DNA of 64,000 bases from Craterilacuibacter sinensis (GTDB lineage Bacteria; Pseudomonadota; Gammaproteobacteria; Burkholderiales; Chromobacteriaceae). A program made the translations under genes and the position numbers. Numbering within the stretch: the stretch's first letter is position 1; the number at the start of each line of letters is the position of its first letter. Positions 16,925 through 25,891 of this stretch are shown here, piece after piece. The DNA lies in NCBI RefSeq assembly GCF_009831765.1, contig NZ_WSSB01000007.1, positions 78,916 to 142,915 on the forward strand. Direction: 5' to 3'. The notes beneath the pieces were generated by a model. It saw only the letters and a list, made by a program, of their open reading frames with translations. It ran no database searches and was not told where the DNA came from.

Positions 16925-17263
16925 ATGAGTGGCAAGTTTGAGGTCAGTAAGTCCAAGAATGGCAAGTATCTGTTCAACCTTAAGGCCGGCAACGGTCAGA
17001 TTATTTTGACCAGCCAGCTGTTTGACTCTTTGCACCACGCGATAGAGGCGGCTCAGTACCTGCAATCTGAGCCTAAGCTGGATGCCCGCATCCGCCGCAA
17101 GATATCGACAGTGGGGGATCCTTATTTCAGTGTGCTGGGGCGCGGTGATAAAGTGCTGGCGCGTAGTGAAATGTATTCATCCTCCTCGGCGATGGAGCGG
17201 GGAATAGATTCGTTGCTGGATCATGCGCCGACCGCTCAGGTGATCGATACGACGGCGCTATAG
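16925..17263 (+). CDS. YegP/DUF1508 family protein
   Basis: 112 residues from the ATG at 16925, chosen for the GGAGAG ribosome site. Two DUF1508 repeats: GKFEVSKSKNGKYLFNLKAG (about 3-22) with NGQIILTS, and a second copy from about residue 58 (DPYFSVLGRGDKVLARSEMY). This small alpha/beta family, typified by E. coli YegP, is widespread and has no settled function. It is the last gene of the motA run but has its own 100-nt leader. Confidence 0.8.
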   Translation: MSGKFEVSKSKNGKYLFNLKAGNGQIILTSQLFDSLHHAIEAAQYLQSEPKLDARIRRKISTVGDPYFSVLGRGDKVLARSEMYSSSSAMERGIDSLLDHAPTAQVIDTTAL

Positions 17264-17292
17264 AGGCTGGATGGGGTATGTTGATTGTGCCC

Positions 17293-18066
17293 CTAGCCAT
17301 CTTTTTCAATCGCAGCCAGGGTGTGCTCTACATCCTTGAGCGCCTGCATCGCTTGCGGATCATCGCTGCCGCGAAGTTGTTGTTTTAGCCAGTCGCGGAT
17401 CTTTTTCAGTTCTGCCAGCATCTTTTTTATTTCGGGGTCTTCTTCTTGCTTCTGTATCTCAGTGCTTGAGCGCCCCAGTTTGGGTGTGTTGTCACCGGAT
17501 TTTTCCATCTGGTTTTCATCTGGCAGTTCATCTTCGCCGGCCAGGCTGTTTGCGGCATTGTCCTGATCCGCCGTCAGTGTTCCGGCTTCCGGCAAAATCA
17601 CGCTTGTCGCCTGAGTATCCTCGGTCTGCCCATCTGCCGGTGTTACGATGGCTGGCTGCTGCGGCAGGGTGGGTGTCGCATTGCCGCTCCCGCCACTCAG
17701 GGACTTTAGCTCACGTGCCGCTTGTGCCAGTTGCTGCGCCAGTGCCCGCAAGCTGCCCGGGTCGCTGCCGGCTAGTGCCATCATTTTGCGTAGCATCTCT
17801 ATCCGCGCCTTGAGCATAGTCTTGCTGATGTCATTCATTGGGTTTGAATTTGATGGCGCGGCGGCAGTTGGTTTGCGCAGTTTGGCCATGTACTTGTTCA
17901 GTGCGGTGGAGAGCGTGTCTTGCAGAATGTTTTGCTGCTCATGGGCGAGTGTGCGGGTAGCCGGGGGCGGGGGCGCTGCATTGCTGGTAGGCGTTGTGGT
18001 AGGGTGTTTGTGTGCGGTGCCGTGTGGCGTTGAGATACGTTGTTCGGTTGAGGGGCGCACTTGCAT
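17293..18066 (-). CDS. Unknown protein with disordered and coiled-coil regions, 257 aa
   Basis: No family recognised. The N-terminal 65 residues are Pro/Thr/Ala-rich and probably disordered. A helical segment follows (about 75-125, LKARIEMLRKMMALAG and LAQQLAQAARELKSLSGG), then an acidic/polar linker, then a C-terminal helical region (about 205-257, IKKMLAELKKIRDWLKQQLRG and MQALKDVEHTLAAIEKDG) with heptad-like spacing. No signal peptide, membrane segment or cysteine. The middle part resembles helical stretches of flagellar or type III secretion accessory proteins, but this is only a resemblance in composition. It stands alone between convergent yegP and the BI-1 gene. Confidence 0.6.
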   Translation of the reverse strand: MQVRPSTEQRISTPHGTAHKHPTTTPTSNAAPPPPATRTLAHEQQNILQDTLSTALNKYMAKLRKPTAAAPSNSNPMNDISKTMLKARIEMLRKMMALAGSDPGSLRALAQQLAQAARELKSLSGGSGNATPTLPQQPAIVTPADGQTEDTQATSVILPEAGTLTADQDNAANSLAGEDELPDENQMEKSGDNTPKLGRSSTEIQKQEEDPEIKKMLAELKKIRDWLKQQLRGSDDPQAMQALKDVEHTLAAIEKDG

Positions 18067-18154
18067 GGACTGTCTTTCGGTAAGCCTTTACTTGCTATCG
18101 TCTGTGTTTGCCATTACTTGAGCGCCTCAATGGGGGGCTTCTATTCTGTCCGGT

Positions 18155-18197
18155 AAATAAAAAAGGCCGGTGCAACCCTTGTCGGGTAGCACCGGCC
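18155..18197 (-). terminator. Intrinsic terminator of the BI-1 gene
   Basis: Stem AGGCCGGTGC (18163-18172) / GCACCGGCCT (18188-18197); on the minus strand it is followed by a T-run (complement of AAATAAAAAA at 18156-18163). Confidence 0.85.
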
Positions 18198-18213
18198 TGT
18201 TGAATTTACCTGA

Positions 18214-18903
18214 TTAGTCGCGCTGGCCGCCAAAAGCCATCAGAAGCTGCAACAGGCTGGTGAACAGGTTGTAGATGCTGATGTAAATGGTCAGCGCGGC
18301 AGAAATGTAGTTGGTTTCGCCGCCGTCAACGATGGACTTGACCTGCCACAGGATCATCAGCGAGCTGAACAGAGCGAAGGCTGCGGAGATGGTCAGCTGC
18401 ATGGCCGGAATGCGCAGGAAGATGTTGGCGATCATCGCTACCATCAGGACAACAGCGCCAACGGTCAGGAAGCGGCTAAGTCCGGACAGGTCGCGCTTGG
18501 TGGTAGTGGCGATGCCGGCCATCACGAAAAAGACCACCGAAGTTGCGCCGCCCGCCACCAGGACCAGTTGGGCGCCATTTTTCAGGCTGAGCGCCACTTG
18601 CAGCAAAGGCCCGAGCAGTACACCCATAAACAGGGTGAGTACCATCATCAGGACGACGCCCATCGAGCTGTCGCGATTCTTTTCTACGGCAAAAAACAGG
18701 CCGTACAGCATGGCCATCATGATCAGGCTGGACATGATCGGGCTGCCTGCCATAAAGGCAAAATTCATATTGGTGCCGATGACCGCGCCTATGATGGTCG
18801 GAATCATCGACAGAGCCAGCAGCGCATAAGTATTGCGCAGAACCTTATGGCTGGCGCCTACCTCGGTGCTGGTGCGGTAGGTAGTCTGAAAGTTCTGTTG
18901 CAT
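18214..18903 (-). CDS. Bax inhibitor-1/YccA family membrane protein
   Basis: 229 residues from the ATG at 18901-18903, which has AAGGAG upstream; a much longer open frame through the start is spurious. Seven hydrophobic segments, e.g. TYALLALSMIPTIIGAVIG, SSLIMMAMLYGLFFA, VVLMMVLTLFMGVLLGPLL and ISAALTIYISIYNLFTSLLQL, with the usual C-terminal LxNLFtslLqLL ending of the family. Homologues (YccA, YbhL, BsYetJ) are inner-membrane proteins; YccA binds and restrains FtsH and YetJ leaks calcium. Near the tig-clp-lon cluster, an FtsH-related role is possible but not shown. Confidence 0.87.
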   Translation of the reverse strand: MQQNFQTTYRTSTEVGASHKVLRNTYALLALSMIPTIIGAVIGTNMNFAFMAGSPIMSSLIMMAMLYGLFFAVEKNRDSSMGVVLMMVLTLFMGVLLGPLLQVALSLKNGAQLVLVAGGATSVVFFVMAGIATTTKRDLSGLSRFLTVGAVVLMVAMIANIFLRIPAMQLTISAAFALFSSLMILWQVKSIVDGGETNYISAALTIYISIYNLFTSLLQLLMAFGGQRD

Positions 18904-18997
18904 ACAGTGTTTCTCCTTGGGTGTTGCGGTGTGAATTGGTTCTGACATTACTAATGGTAAATGGTTTCCATTGTGGATGGAAATATGGTCGTATGCC

Positions 18998-19026
18998 TTG
19001 TCTTGCCGCTTAGTGTGCGTTATTAT
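18998..19026 (+). promoter_or_regulatory. Sigma-70 promoter of tRNA-Leu
   Basis: TTGTCT (18998-19003), 17-nt spacer, TATTAT (19021-19026), predicted start about 19033, 29 nt before the tRNA. Confidence 0.6.
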
Positions 19027-19061
19027 TGCGCTCTTGTCTTGGCAGATGACGCCATTGGCAG

Positions 19062-19146
19062 GCGAGGGTGGCGGAATTGGTAGACGCACTGGATTTAGGT
19101 TCCAGCGGGGCGACCTGTGAGAGTTCGAGTCTCTTCCCTCGCACCA
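19062..19146 (+). tRNA. tRNA-Leu (anticodon UAG)
   Basis: 85 nt with encoded CCA end. Acceptor GCGAGGG pairs with CCCTCGC; anticodon stem CTGGA/TCCAG frames loop TTTAGGT with anticodon TAG; long variable arm (class II) and TTCGAGT T-loop are present. Decodes CUA/CUN leucine codons. Followed by a strong terminator. Confidence 0.97.
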
Positions 19147-19182
19147 TAGATAAATTCTGCAGCCTTGTGCTGTAGGCAGTAG

Positions 19183-19221
19183 CCCCGCACAAACGGCAAG
19201 TACCGTTTTGCGGGGTTTTTT
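19183..19221 (+). terminator. Intrinsic terminator after tRNA-Leu
   Basis: CCCCGCACAAACGG (19183-19196) pairs with CCGTTTTGCGGGG (19203-19215), followed by six T. Confidence 0.9.
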
Positions 19222-19443
19222 GTTTGTCCTTTGCGGGGTAGCAAGCGCCGCTTGCGGCTTATAGCTTCCCGATAGGGCATGATATACTGGCCAACTTTTG
19301 CGGCAGGCTGTGCAGGAAATATATTTTGCTTTTGCGGTTTTGCCGTGACCGGCGAGTGCCGGTGCATGTAAACCTGTGTGGCGGAGTCTGTTTGATTGCG
19401 CTGCCTGCTCACTCCAACCCTGTATAAAGATCAAGGATTCAAC

Positions 19444-20751
19444 ATGCAAGTTCAGCTGGAAACGTTGAGCAACCTCGAGCGTCGCATCACCATCGCGCTG
19501 CCGATGACCGAGATCGATGCCAAGGTAACAGAACGCCTCAAGCGCGCAGCCCGCAGCGCCAAGATTCAGGGCTTCCGCCCGGGCAAGGCGCCGTTCAAGA
19601 TTGTTGAAGCAAACTACGGCCCGCAGATCCGCGAAGAAGTGATCGGCGAGCAGGTTCAGCAGAGCTTCTATGTTGCCGTTGCACAGGAAAAGCAGCGCAT
19701 AGCCGGCTACCCGCGTTTTGAAGCGGCCCAGGAAAGCGCTGATCTGGAGAACTTCAAGTTCTCCGCCGTATTCGAAGTGTTCCCGGAAGTGGTCGTAGGC
19801 GATCTGACCTCTGCTGAAATCGAAAAGCCGGTCACCCCAGTGGGCGATGCGCAGATCGAGCAGACCATCGAGATCCTGCGTAAGCAGCGCACCCGTTTCA
19901 ATTATGTTGACCGCGCAGCTGCCGAAGGCGATCGCGTGATTATCGACTTCAAAGGCTCGATCGACGGCGTATTGTTCGCTGGCGGCTCGGCTGAAAACCA
20001 CGCTTTCGTTTTGGGCCAGGGCCAGATGCTGGCTGACTTCGAAGCCGGTGTCACCGGTCTGAAAGAAGGCGAAACCAAGTCGATCGAAGTGGCTTTCCCT
20101 GAGGATTACCACGGTAAAGACGTAGCCGGCAAAACCGCCGTGTTCGAAATCACCGTTAAAAACGTGTCCGAAGCGCAACTGCCGGCTATTGATGCCGACT
20201 TTGCCAAGGCGCTGGGTGTGGCCGATGGCGACGTAGAAAAAATGCGCGCCGAAATCAGCAAGAACGTAGCACGCGAAGTGAAACGTCGTCTGGCTAGCCG
20301 CACCAAGGAAAACGTGATGCAGGCGCTGCTGGACGCAACCAAGATCGACTTGCCTAAGTCGCTGGTTGAGCTGGAAGTCGGCCGTCTGATGGATCAGGCT
20401 CGCCAGGATCTGCAACAGCGTGGTATGAATATCAAGGACATGCCTTTCCCGGCTGAGCTCTTTACTGCACAGGCCGAGCGCCGTGTGGCACTGGGTCTGA
20501 TCCTGTCGGCTGTTGTTGAAGCCAACAAGCTGGAAGCCAAGCCGGAACAGGTTAACGCCATGATCGCCGAGTTTGCCGATAGCTACGAGCATCCGGAAGA
20601 AGTGGCCAAGTGGTACGCGGAAAGTGCAGAGCGCATGGAAGGCCCGACCTCCATGGTTCTCGAAGACAATGTCGTAGAGTTTGTGCTTTCGCAGGCTAAA
20701 GTGGTAGAGAAAGAAGTTGCGTTTGATGCACTGATGGGCAACAACGCCTGA
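19444..20751 (+). CDS. tig: Trigger factor
   Basis: 435 residues from the ATG at 19444 (AAGGA upstream). N-terminal ribosome-binding domain carries the signature GFRPGKAP at about residue 45; the central FKBP-type peptidyl-prolyl isomerase domain runs about 150-245 ([45 protein letters not shown]); the C-terminal helical chaperone domain fills the rest. It binds L23 at the ribosome exit tunnel and folds nascent chains. Heads the tig-clpP-clpX-lon-hupB order that is conserved widely in proteobacteria. Confidence 0.96.
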   Translation: MQVQLETLSNLERRITIALPMTEIDAKVTERLKRAARSAKIQGFRPGKAPFKIVEANYGPQIREEVIGEQVQQSFYVAVAQEKQRIAGYPRFEAAQESADLENFKFSAVFEVFPEVVVGDLTSAEIEKPVTPVGDAQIEQTIEILRKQRTRFNYVDRAAAEGDRVIIDFKGSIDGVLFAGGSAENHAFVLGQGQMLADFEAGVTGLKEGETKSIEVAFPEDYHGKDVAGKTAVFEITVKNVSEAQLPAIDADFAKALGVADGDVEKMRAEISKNVAREVKRRLASRTKENVMQALLDATKIDLPKSLVELEVGRLMDQARQDLQQRGMNIKDMPFPAELFTAQAERRVALGLILSAVVEANKLEAKPEQVNAMIAEFADSYEHPEEVAKWYAESAERMEGPTSMVLEDNVVEFVLSQAKVVEKEVAFDALMGNNA

Positions 20752-20777
20752 TAATGACTGACCAGAGAGGCCGAATC

Positions 20778-21401
20778 ATGTCGATGATGGATCCCCGGGC
20801 CTTGGGCCTGGTACCTATGGTGGTAGAGCAAAGTGGGCGTGGCGAACGCGCTTACGATATCTACTCGCGCCTGCTCAAGGAACGTATCGTGTTCCTCGTG
20901 GGCCCCGTAAACGACGAGTCGGCCAATCTGGTCGTCGCGCAGATGTTGTTCCTTGAGTCGGAAAACCCGGACAAGGATATTTACCTTTATATCAATTCGC
21001 CGGGTGGTTCGATTACGGCAGGCATGTCGATTTACGACACGATGAATTTCATCAAGCCTGATGTATCGACCCTGTGTATCGGTCAGGCAGCCAGCATGGG
21101 TGCATTCCTGCTGTCTGCCGGCACCAAGGGCAAGCGTTATGCCCTGGCTCATAGTCGGGTCATGATTCACCAGCCATTGATTGGCGGTTTGTCTGGCCAG
21201 GCAACAGATATCGAAATCCATGCGCGTGAACTTTTGAAGATCAAGGCGCTGATGAATGAATTGATGGCCTTGCATACCGGCAAGGACGTCGAGCAGGTAG
21301 AACGCGACACCGAGCGCGACAATTTCATGTCGGCCGAACAAGCGTGCGCCTACGGACTTATTGACAAGGTACTGACGTCCCGCAAGGACGTGGTGGCTTA
21401 A
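20778..21401 (+). CDS. clpP: ATP-dependent Clp protease proteolytic subunit
   Basis: 207 residues from the ATG at 20778, chosen over the ATG at 20754 because only the former has a ribosome site (AGAGAGG) and gives the E. coli length. Serine peptidase S14 triad: Ser106 in GQAASMGAF, His131 in VMIHQP, and Asp near residue 180 ([10 protein letters not shown]). Forms a tetradecameric barrel fed by ClpX. 26 nt after tig and 17 nt before clpX. Confidence 0.96.
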   Translation: MSMMDPRALGLVPMVVEQSGRGERAYDIYSRLLKERIVFLVGPVNDESANLVVAQMLFLESENPDKDIYLYINSPGGSITAGMSIYDTMNFIKPDVSTLCIGQAASMGAFLLSAGTKGKRYALAHSRVMIHQPLIGGLSGQATDIEIHARELLKIKALMNELMALHTGKDVEQVERDTERDNFMSAEQACAYGLIDKVLTSRKDVVA

Positions 21402-21418
21402 GCTGACGGATAGTATGC

Positions 21419-22696
21419 ATGTCTGAAAAATCGAGCGGCGAAAAACTCTTGTACTGCTCTTTCTGCGGCAAAAGCCAGCATGAAGTGCAGCGCTTGATAG
21501 CCGGCCCCCAGGTCTATATTTGCAACGAGTGCGTGCGCTTGTGTGACGATATCATTATCGAGGAGCTCGACCAGAAATCGATCGAAGCTTCCGGCGAGAG
21601 TGAAGAGCGCAAGCTGCCTGCACCGCAGGAAATCCGCGAAGCGCTGGACCAGCATGTCATTGGCCAGGATATGGCCAAAAAATCGCTGGCGGTCGCCGTG
21701 TACAACCATTACAAGCGTCTGTACACGCCGGTGGTGAAGGATGAGGTTGAACTGTCCAAGAGTAATATTCTCTTGATCGGCCCGACCGGTTCCGGCAAGA
21801 CGCTGCTGGCGCAGACGCTGGCCAAATTGCTGGATGTGCCTTTTGTGATCGCGGATGCAACCACCCTGACCGAAGCCGGTTATGTGGGGGAGGATGTAGA
21901 ACACATCATCCAGAAGCTGCTGCAAAAGTGTGATTACGATGTCGAGAAGGCGCAGCGCGGTATCGTCTACATCGACGAGATCGACAAGATTTCGCGCAAG
22001 TCGGAAAACCCGTCTATTACCCGTGATGTTTCGGGTGAAGGCGTGCAGCAGGCACTGCTGAAACTGATCGAAGGTACGGTAGCTTCGATTCCGCCGCAAG
22101 GTGGCCGCAAGCATCCGAATCAGGAATTTATCCAGATCGACACCACCAACATCCTGTTTGTGTGTGGCGGGGCGTTTGATGGGCTGGAAAAGATTATCCG
22201 CCGTCGCTCGGAAAAGGGCGGAATTGGTTTCGGTGCCGAAGTATCGTCCAAAGATGAAGGCAAGAGCGTTTCCACCTTGTTCAAGGAAGTGGAGCCGGAA
22301 GATCTGATCAAGTTTGGTCTGATTCCGGAGTTGATCGGTCGTTTGCCGGTCGTGACGACGCTGGAAGAGCTGGACGAAGAAGCGCTGGTCACCATTCTGA
22401 CCCAGCCGCGTAATGCGCTGAGCAAGCAGTATCAGAAACTGTTCGCCATGGAAGGCGTGGAGCTGGAATTGCGTCCGTCTGCATTGCGTGTGATCGCCAA
22501 GCAGGCGATGATACGCAAGACGGGTGCCCGCGGTTTGCGCTCCATTCTCGAACGCGCCTTGCTGGATACCATGTATGAACTGCCTTCGATGCAGAATGTG
22601 GAAAAGGTCGTGGTTGACGAGAAAGTGATAGAAAAGGGCGATAAACCCTTGTTCATCTACCGCGAGGCAGATGACGGGCTGGCCCAGTCTGCCTGA
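21419..22696 (+). CDS. clpX: ATP-dependent Clp protease ATP-binding subunit ClpX
   Basis: 425 residues. An N-terminal C4 zinc-binding domain (YCSFCGK and [11 protein letters not shown], within the first 45 residues), then an AAA+ domain with Walker [13 protein letters not shown] (about 118), Walker [10 protein letters not shown] (about 182), the IGF-type ClpP-docking loop (about 265, IGFGAE) and sensor/C-terminal region ending in FIYREADDG. Unfolds tagged substrates for ClpP. Directly follows clpP; ends at a good terminator. Confidence 0.97.
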   Translation: MSEKSSGEKLLYCSFCGKSQHEVQRLIAGPQVYICNECVRLCDDIIIEELDQKSIEASGESEERKLPAPQEIREALDQHVIGQDMAKKSLAVAVYNHYKRLYTPVVKDEVELSKSNILLIGPTGSGKTLLAQTLAKLLDVPFVIADATTLTEAGYVGEDVEHIIQKLLQKCDYDVEKAQRGIVYIDEIDKISRKSENPSITRDVSGEGVQQALLKLIEGTVASIPPQGGRKHPNQEFIQIDTTNILFVCGGAFDGLEKIIRRRSEKGGIGFGAEVSSKDEGKSVSTLFKEVEPEDLIKFGLIPELIGRLPVVTTLEELDEEALVTILTQPRNALSKQYQKLFAMEGVELELRPSALRVIAKQAMIRKTGARGLRSILERALLDTMYELPSMQNVEKVVVDEKVIEKGDKPLFIYREADDGLAQSA

Positions 22697-22712
22697 AACG
22701 GTTGAACATGAC

Positions 22713-22740
22713 AAAACCGCCCTTCAGGGCGGTTTTTTAT
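22713..22740 (+). terminator. Intrinsic terminator after clpX
   Basis: AAAACCGCCCT / AGGGCGGTTTT stem with a 2-nt gap loop (22713-22736) followed by T-rich tail. Confidence 0.9.
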
Positions 22741-22761
22741 TTGGGGCTGACAGCCGGAGCG

Positions 22762-22787
22762 CTTGAAATGCGCATGTGCTCCCCCAT
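22762..22787 (+). promoter_or_regulatory. Sigma-32 heat-shock promoter of lon
   Basis: CTTGAA (22762-22767, followed by A), 14-nt spacer, CCCCAT (22782-22787, followed by TT). This fits the RpoH consensus (CTTGAAA, 13-15 nt, CCCCATnT) at nearly every position and lies 40 nt before the lon start, just after the clpX terminator. Confidence 0.85.
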
Positions 22788-22827
22788 TTCTGCTCTATTA
22801 ATATCCATTTAGCCATGGTCAGGAAAT

Positions 22828-25242
22828 ATGTCCCAGAGCGCCGAACTTCACGAAGAAACCGCATTGCCGCTGTTGCCGCTGCGCGATGTGGTGGTCTTCC
22901 CCCATATGGTTATCCCGCTGTTCGTCGGTCGAGCCAAGTCTATCCGCGCACTGGAAGTCGCGATGGACGAAGGCAAGCAGATCCTGCTGGTTGCCCAGCG
23001 CTCCGCCTCCAAGGATGAGCCTGCGCCCGAAGATCTGTATGAAATTGGTACCGTTGCCTCTGTGCTGCAAATGCTCAAGCTGCCGGACGGTACGGTCAAG
23101 GTACTGGTAGAAGGGCGCCAGCGCGCCTATGTGAAGGATGTCAGGGAAGAGGAGGATTGCTTTGTTGCGACCGTCTCGCCTGTGGCTCCCGAGCCGGCGG
23201 ACTCGACCGAAGTCGAGGCCATGCGCCGTGCCTTGCTCAACCAGTTTGAACAGTACGTCAAACTCAACAAGAAAATACCGCCCGAAGTCATGACTTCGCT
23301 GGCCGGCATCGAACAGGCCGGGCGCCTGGCCGATACGGTGGTGGCGCATCTGCCGCTGAAAATCGAGCAGAAGCAGGAAGTGCTGGAAATCCTCGAGGTG
23401 CAGGCACGACTCGAGCATCTGCTGTCTCAACTGGAAGGCGAAATCGATATTCTGCAAGTCGAGAAGCGCATCCGTGGTCGCGTCAAGCGCCAGATGGAAA
23501 AGAGCCAGCGCGAGTATTACCTGAACGAGCAGGTCAAGGCCATCCAGAAAGAGCTGGGCGAGCTAGAAGAAGGTGGCGAGACCGAAGAGCTGGAGAAACG
23601 CATCAAGGCCTCCGGCATGAGCAAGGAGGCACGCGAAAAGGTGACCGCCGAACTCAAGAAACTGTCGCTGATGTCGCCGATGTCGGCCGAGGCAACGGTG
23701 GTGCGTACCTATATCGACACCCTGCTTGATCTGCCGTGGAAAAAGAAAACCAAGATCAGCAAGGATATCGAACATGCCGACGATGTCCTGAACGAGGATC
23801 ACTTTGGCCTGGAAAAGGTCAAGGAGCGCATTCTCGAGTATCTCTCGGTACAACAGCGTGTCGATCGCCTCAAAGCGCCTATCCTGTGCCTGGTGGGGCC
23901 GCCGGGCGTAGGCAAGACCTCGCTTGGGCAGTCGATTGCCCGTGCCACCGGGCGCAAGTTCGTGCGTATGGCTTTGGGTGGTGTGCGCGACGAGGCTGAA
24001 ATCCGGGGACATCGCCGTACCTATATCGGCTCCATGCCGGGCAAGGTGCTGCAGAACATGACCAAGGTCGGCGTGAAAAACCCGCTGTTCCTGCTGGATG
24101 AGGTTGACAAGCTGGGTGCCGATTTCCGTGGCGACCCGTCGTCGGCACTGCTGGAGGTGCTGGACCCGGAGCAAAATCATGCTTTTGTCGATCACTATGC
24201 CGAGGTTGAGTACGATCTGTCGGATGTGATGTTTGTCGCGACCGCCAACTCGTTGAATATTCCGCCTGCGCTGCTGGATCGAATGGAGATTATCCGTCTG
24301 TCCGGTTACACCGAAGACGAGAAGATCAATATCGCGCTCAAGTATCTGGTGCCCAAGCAGATGAAGAACAACGGGGTGAGCGAGGACGAGGCGCTGATCC
24401 ATGAAACGGCCATTCGCGATATCGTGCGCTACTACACGCGTGAAGCCGGTGTACGTAGCCTGGATCGTGAAATCGCCAAAATCTGCCGTAAGGTGGTGAT
24501 GGCACAGTTGCAGAAAAAAGACAAAGCCGGCAAGGTGACGGTCGATGCCGATAACCTCGACAAGTATCTGGGTGTGCGCCGATTCGACTATGGTCTGGCC
24601 GAAGAGGAGAACCGTCTGGGACAGGTAACGGGTCTTGCCTGGACCGAAGTGGGCGGAGAATTGCTGACGATCGAGGCGGTGGCCTTGCCAGGAAAGGGCA
24701 ATATCATCCGCACCGGCCAGCTGGGCGAAGTGATGCAGGAATCGATCACGGCGGCGCTGAGCGTGGTCAGAAGCCGTGCCGCATCGCTGGGCATCAAGCC
24801 GGATTTCTATGAAAAACGCGACATGCACATACATGTTCCCGAGGGTGCAACCCCAAAGGACGGGCCATCTGCGGGCATCGCCATGACCACGGCCATTGTG
24901 TCGGTGCTGACCGGAATTCCGGTGCGTGCCGATGTGGCCATGACGGGTGAAATCACCTTGCGTGGCGAAGTGTTGCCAATTGGTGGCCTCAAAGAGAAAC
25001 TTTTGGCGGCGCACCGTGGCGGCATCAAGCAGGTGCTGATCCCGCATGGCAATGTGAAGGATCTCGTTGAAATTCCAGCGAATATCAAGGGCAAGCTGGA
25101 GATCCATCCGGTCAAATGGATAGATCAGGTATTGGCTTTGGCGCTGGAAAGAATGCCTGAGGCGTTGTCAGAGGATGCAACGTCTGCCAATATGTCGCAA
25201 TCAGCGGACGTCGTGCAGAATCAGTCCGTCGTGACGCACTGA
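22828..25242 (+). CDS. lon: ATP-dependent Lon protease
   Basis: 804 residues. N-terminal substrate domain ([22 protein letters not shown]), coiled middle region, AAA+ domain with Walker [13 protein letters not shown] (about 357) and Walker B FLLDEVDK, and the C-terminal peptidase S16 domain with the Ser-Lys dyad: Ser681 in PKDGPSAG and Lys724 in [14 protein letters not shown] (43 residues apart as in E. coli). Degrades misfolded and specific regulatory proteins in the cytoplasm. Has its own sigma-32 promoter. Confidence 0.97.
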   Translation: MSQSAELHEETALPLLPLRDVVVFPHMVIPLFVGRAKSIRALEVAMDEGKQILLVAQRSASKDEPAPEDLYEIGTVASVLQMLKLPDGTVKVLVEGRQRAYVKDVREEEDCFVATVSPVAPEPADSTEVEAMRRALLNQFEQYVKLNKKIPPEVMTSLAGIEQAGRLADTVVAHLPLKIEQKQEVLEILEVQARLEHLLSQLEGEIDILQVEKRIRGRVKRQMEKSQREYYLNEQVKAIQKELGELEEGGETEELEKRIKASGMSKEAREKVTAELKKLSLMSPMSAEATVVRTYIDTLLDLPWKKKTKISKDIEHADDVLNEDHFGLEKVKERILEYLSVQQRVDRLKAPILCLVGPPGVGKTSLGQSIARATGRKFVRMALGGVRDEAEIRGHRRTYIGSMPGKVLQNMTKVGVKNPLFLLDEVDKLGADFRGDPSSALLEVLDPEQNHAFVDHYAEVEYDLSDVMFVATANSLNIPPALLDRMEIIRLSGYTEDEKINIALKYLVPKQMKNNGVSEDEALIHETAIRDIVRYYTREAGVRSLDREIAKICRKVVMAQLQKKDKAGKVTVDADNLDKYLGVRRFDYGLAEEENRLGQVTGLAWTEVGGELLTIEAVALPGKGNIIRTGQLGEVMQESITAALSVVRSRAASLGIKPDFYEKRDMHIHVPEGATPKDGPSAGIAMTTAIVSVLTGIPVRADVAMTGEITLRGEVLPIGGLKEKLLAAHRGGIKQVLIPHGNVKDLVEIPANIKGKLEIHPVKWIDQVLALALERMPEALSEDATSANMSQSADVVQNQSVVTH

Positions 25243-25328
25243 TTCAAGGCGTCGGGAAGAGTTTAAAAGCGCATGAAATACCTCGTGTCAGACCGCTTTT
25301 TTACCGGGGGCTACCCTCGGGAGGCCGC

Positions 25329-25358
25329 TTGACACAAGGATTTCAGCCTTGCTATAAA
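25329..25358 (+). promoter_or_regulatory. Sigma-70 promoter of hupB
   Basis: TTGACA (25329-25334), 18-nt spacer, TATAAA (25353-25358); predicted start about 25365, 50 nt before the gene. Consensus -35 fits the high expression of HU. Confidence 0.75.
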
Positions 25359-25414
25359 TCAGGCGGTTTTGCCGCATACTACGTATTCCGAAGAATGATG
25401 AAAGGGGACTTAAC

Positions 25415-25684
25415 GTGAACAAGTCTGAACTGATCGATGCCATCGCAGCCCATGCCGACATTTCCAAGGCAGCTGCTGCCAAAGCGCTTGATGGCGTAAT
25501 TGTTGCTGTAACCGATACCCTGAAAAACGGCGATGATGTCACGCTGGTCGGTTTTGGTACTTTCTACGTAGGCGAACGTGCCGAGCGTAGCGGCCGCAAT
25601 CCTAAGACTGGTGAAACCATCACCATTCCTGCCGCCCGTACCCCGAAGTTCCGTGCCGGCAAGGCACTCAAGGATGCACTGTAA
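25415..25684 (+). CDS. hupB: DNA-binding protein HU-beta
   Basis: 89 residues with a GTG start at 25415, supported by AAAGGGG upstream. Typical [22 protein letters not shown], then [19 protein letters not shown] with the DNA-contacting beta arm ([19 protein letters not shown]) and the KALKDAL end. A small nucleoid protein that bends DNA. Sits after lon as in many proteobacteria. Two hairpins without T-runs follow (25695-25715 and 25718-25740), so the transcript may run on into tRNA-Asp. Confidence 0.96.
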   Translation: MNKSELIDAIAAHADISKAAAAKALDGVIVAVTDTLKNGDDVTLVGFGTFYVGERAERSGRNPKTGETITIPAARTPKFRAGKALKDAL

Positions 25685-25748
25685 ACAGTTGCATGCCTGC
25701 CTGTAACGGGCAGGCCGGACAGAGAGCTTGCTCTTCTGTCATGTTAAC

Positions 25749-25825
25749 GGAGTGGTAGTTCAGTTGGTCAGAATACCGGCCTGTCACGCCGGGGGTCGCG
25801 GGTTCGAGCCCCGTCCACTCCGCCA
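25749..25825 (+). tRNA. tRNA-Asp (anticodon GUC)
   Basis: 77 nt with encoded CCA. Acceptor GGAGTGG pairs with CCACTCC; anticodon loop CTGTCAC carries GTC; TTCGAGC T-loop present. Located between hupB and ppiD on the same strand. Confidence 0.97.
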
Positions 25826-25891
25826 GACACGCAAGGTGAACGGGCAACCGTTCACCTTTTTCTATTTGTGGTCGTTGACTCCAGTAAAGCC

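Noticed and set aside
18214-20592. 792-residue minus frame running through BI-1, tRNA-Leu and tig
   Set aside because: Only the first part in the coordinate range (18214-18903) is a real protein; the rest is antisense to tig and a tRNA.
23563-25107. 514-residue minus frame opposite lon
   Set aside because: Antisense shadow; lon is unambiguous.
25695-25740. Two hairpins after hupB as a terminator
   Set aside because: Neither is followed by a T-run; read-through to tRNA-Asp is possible.
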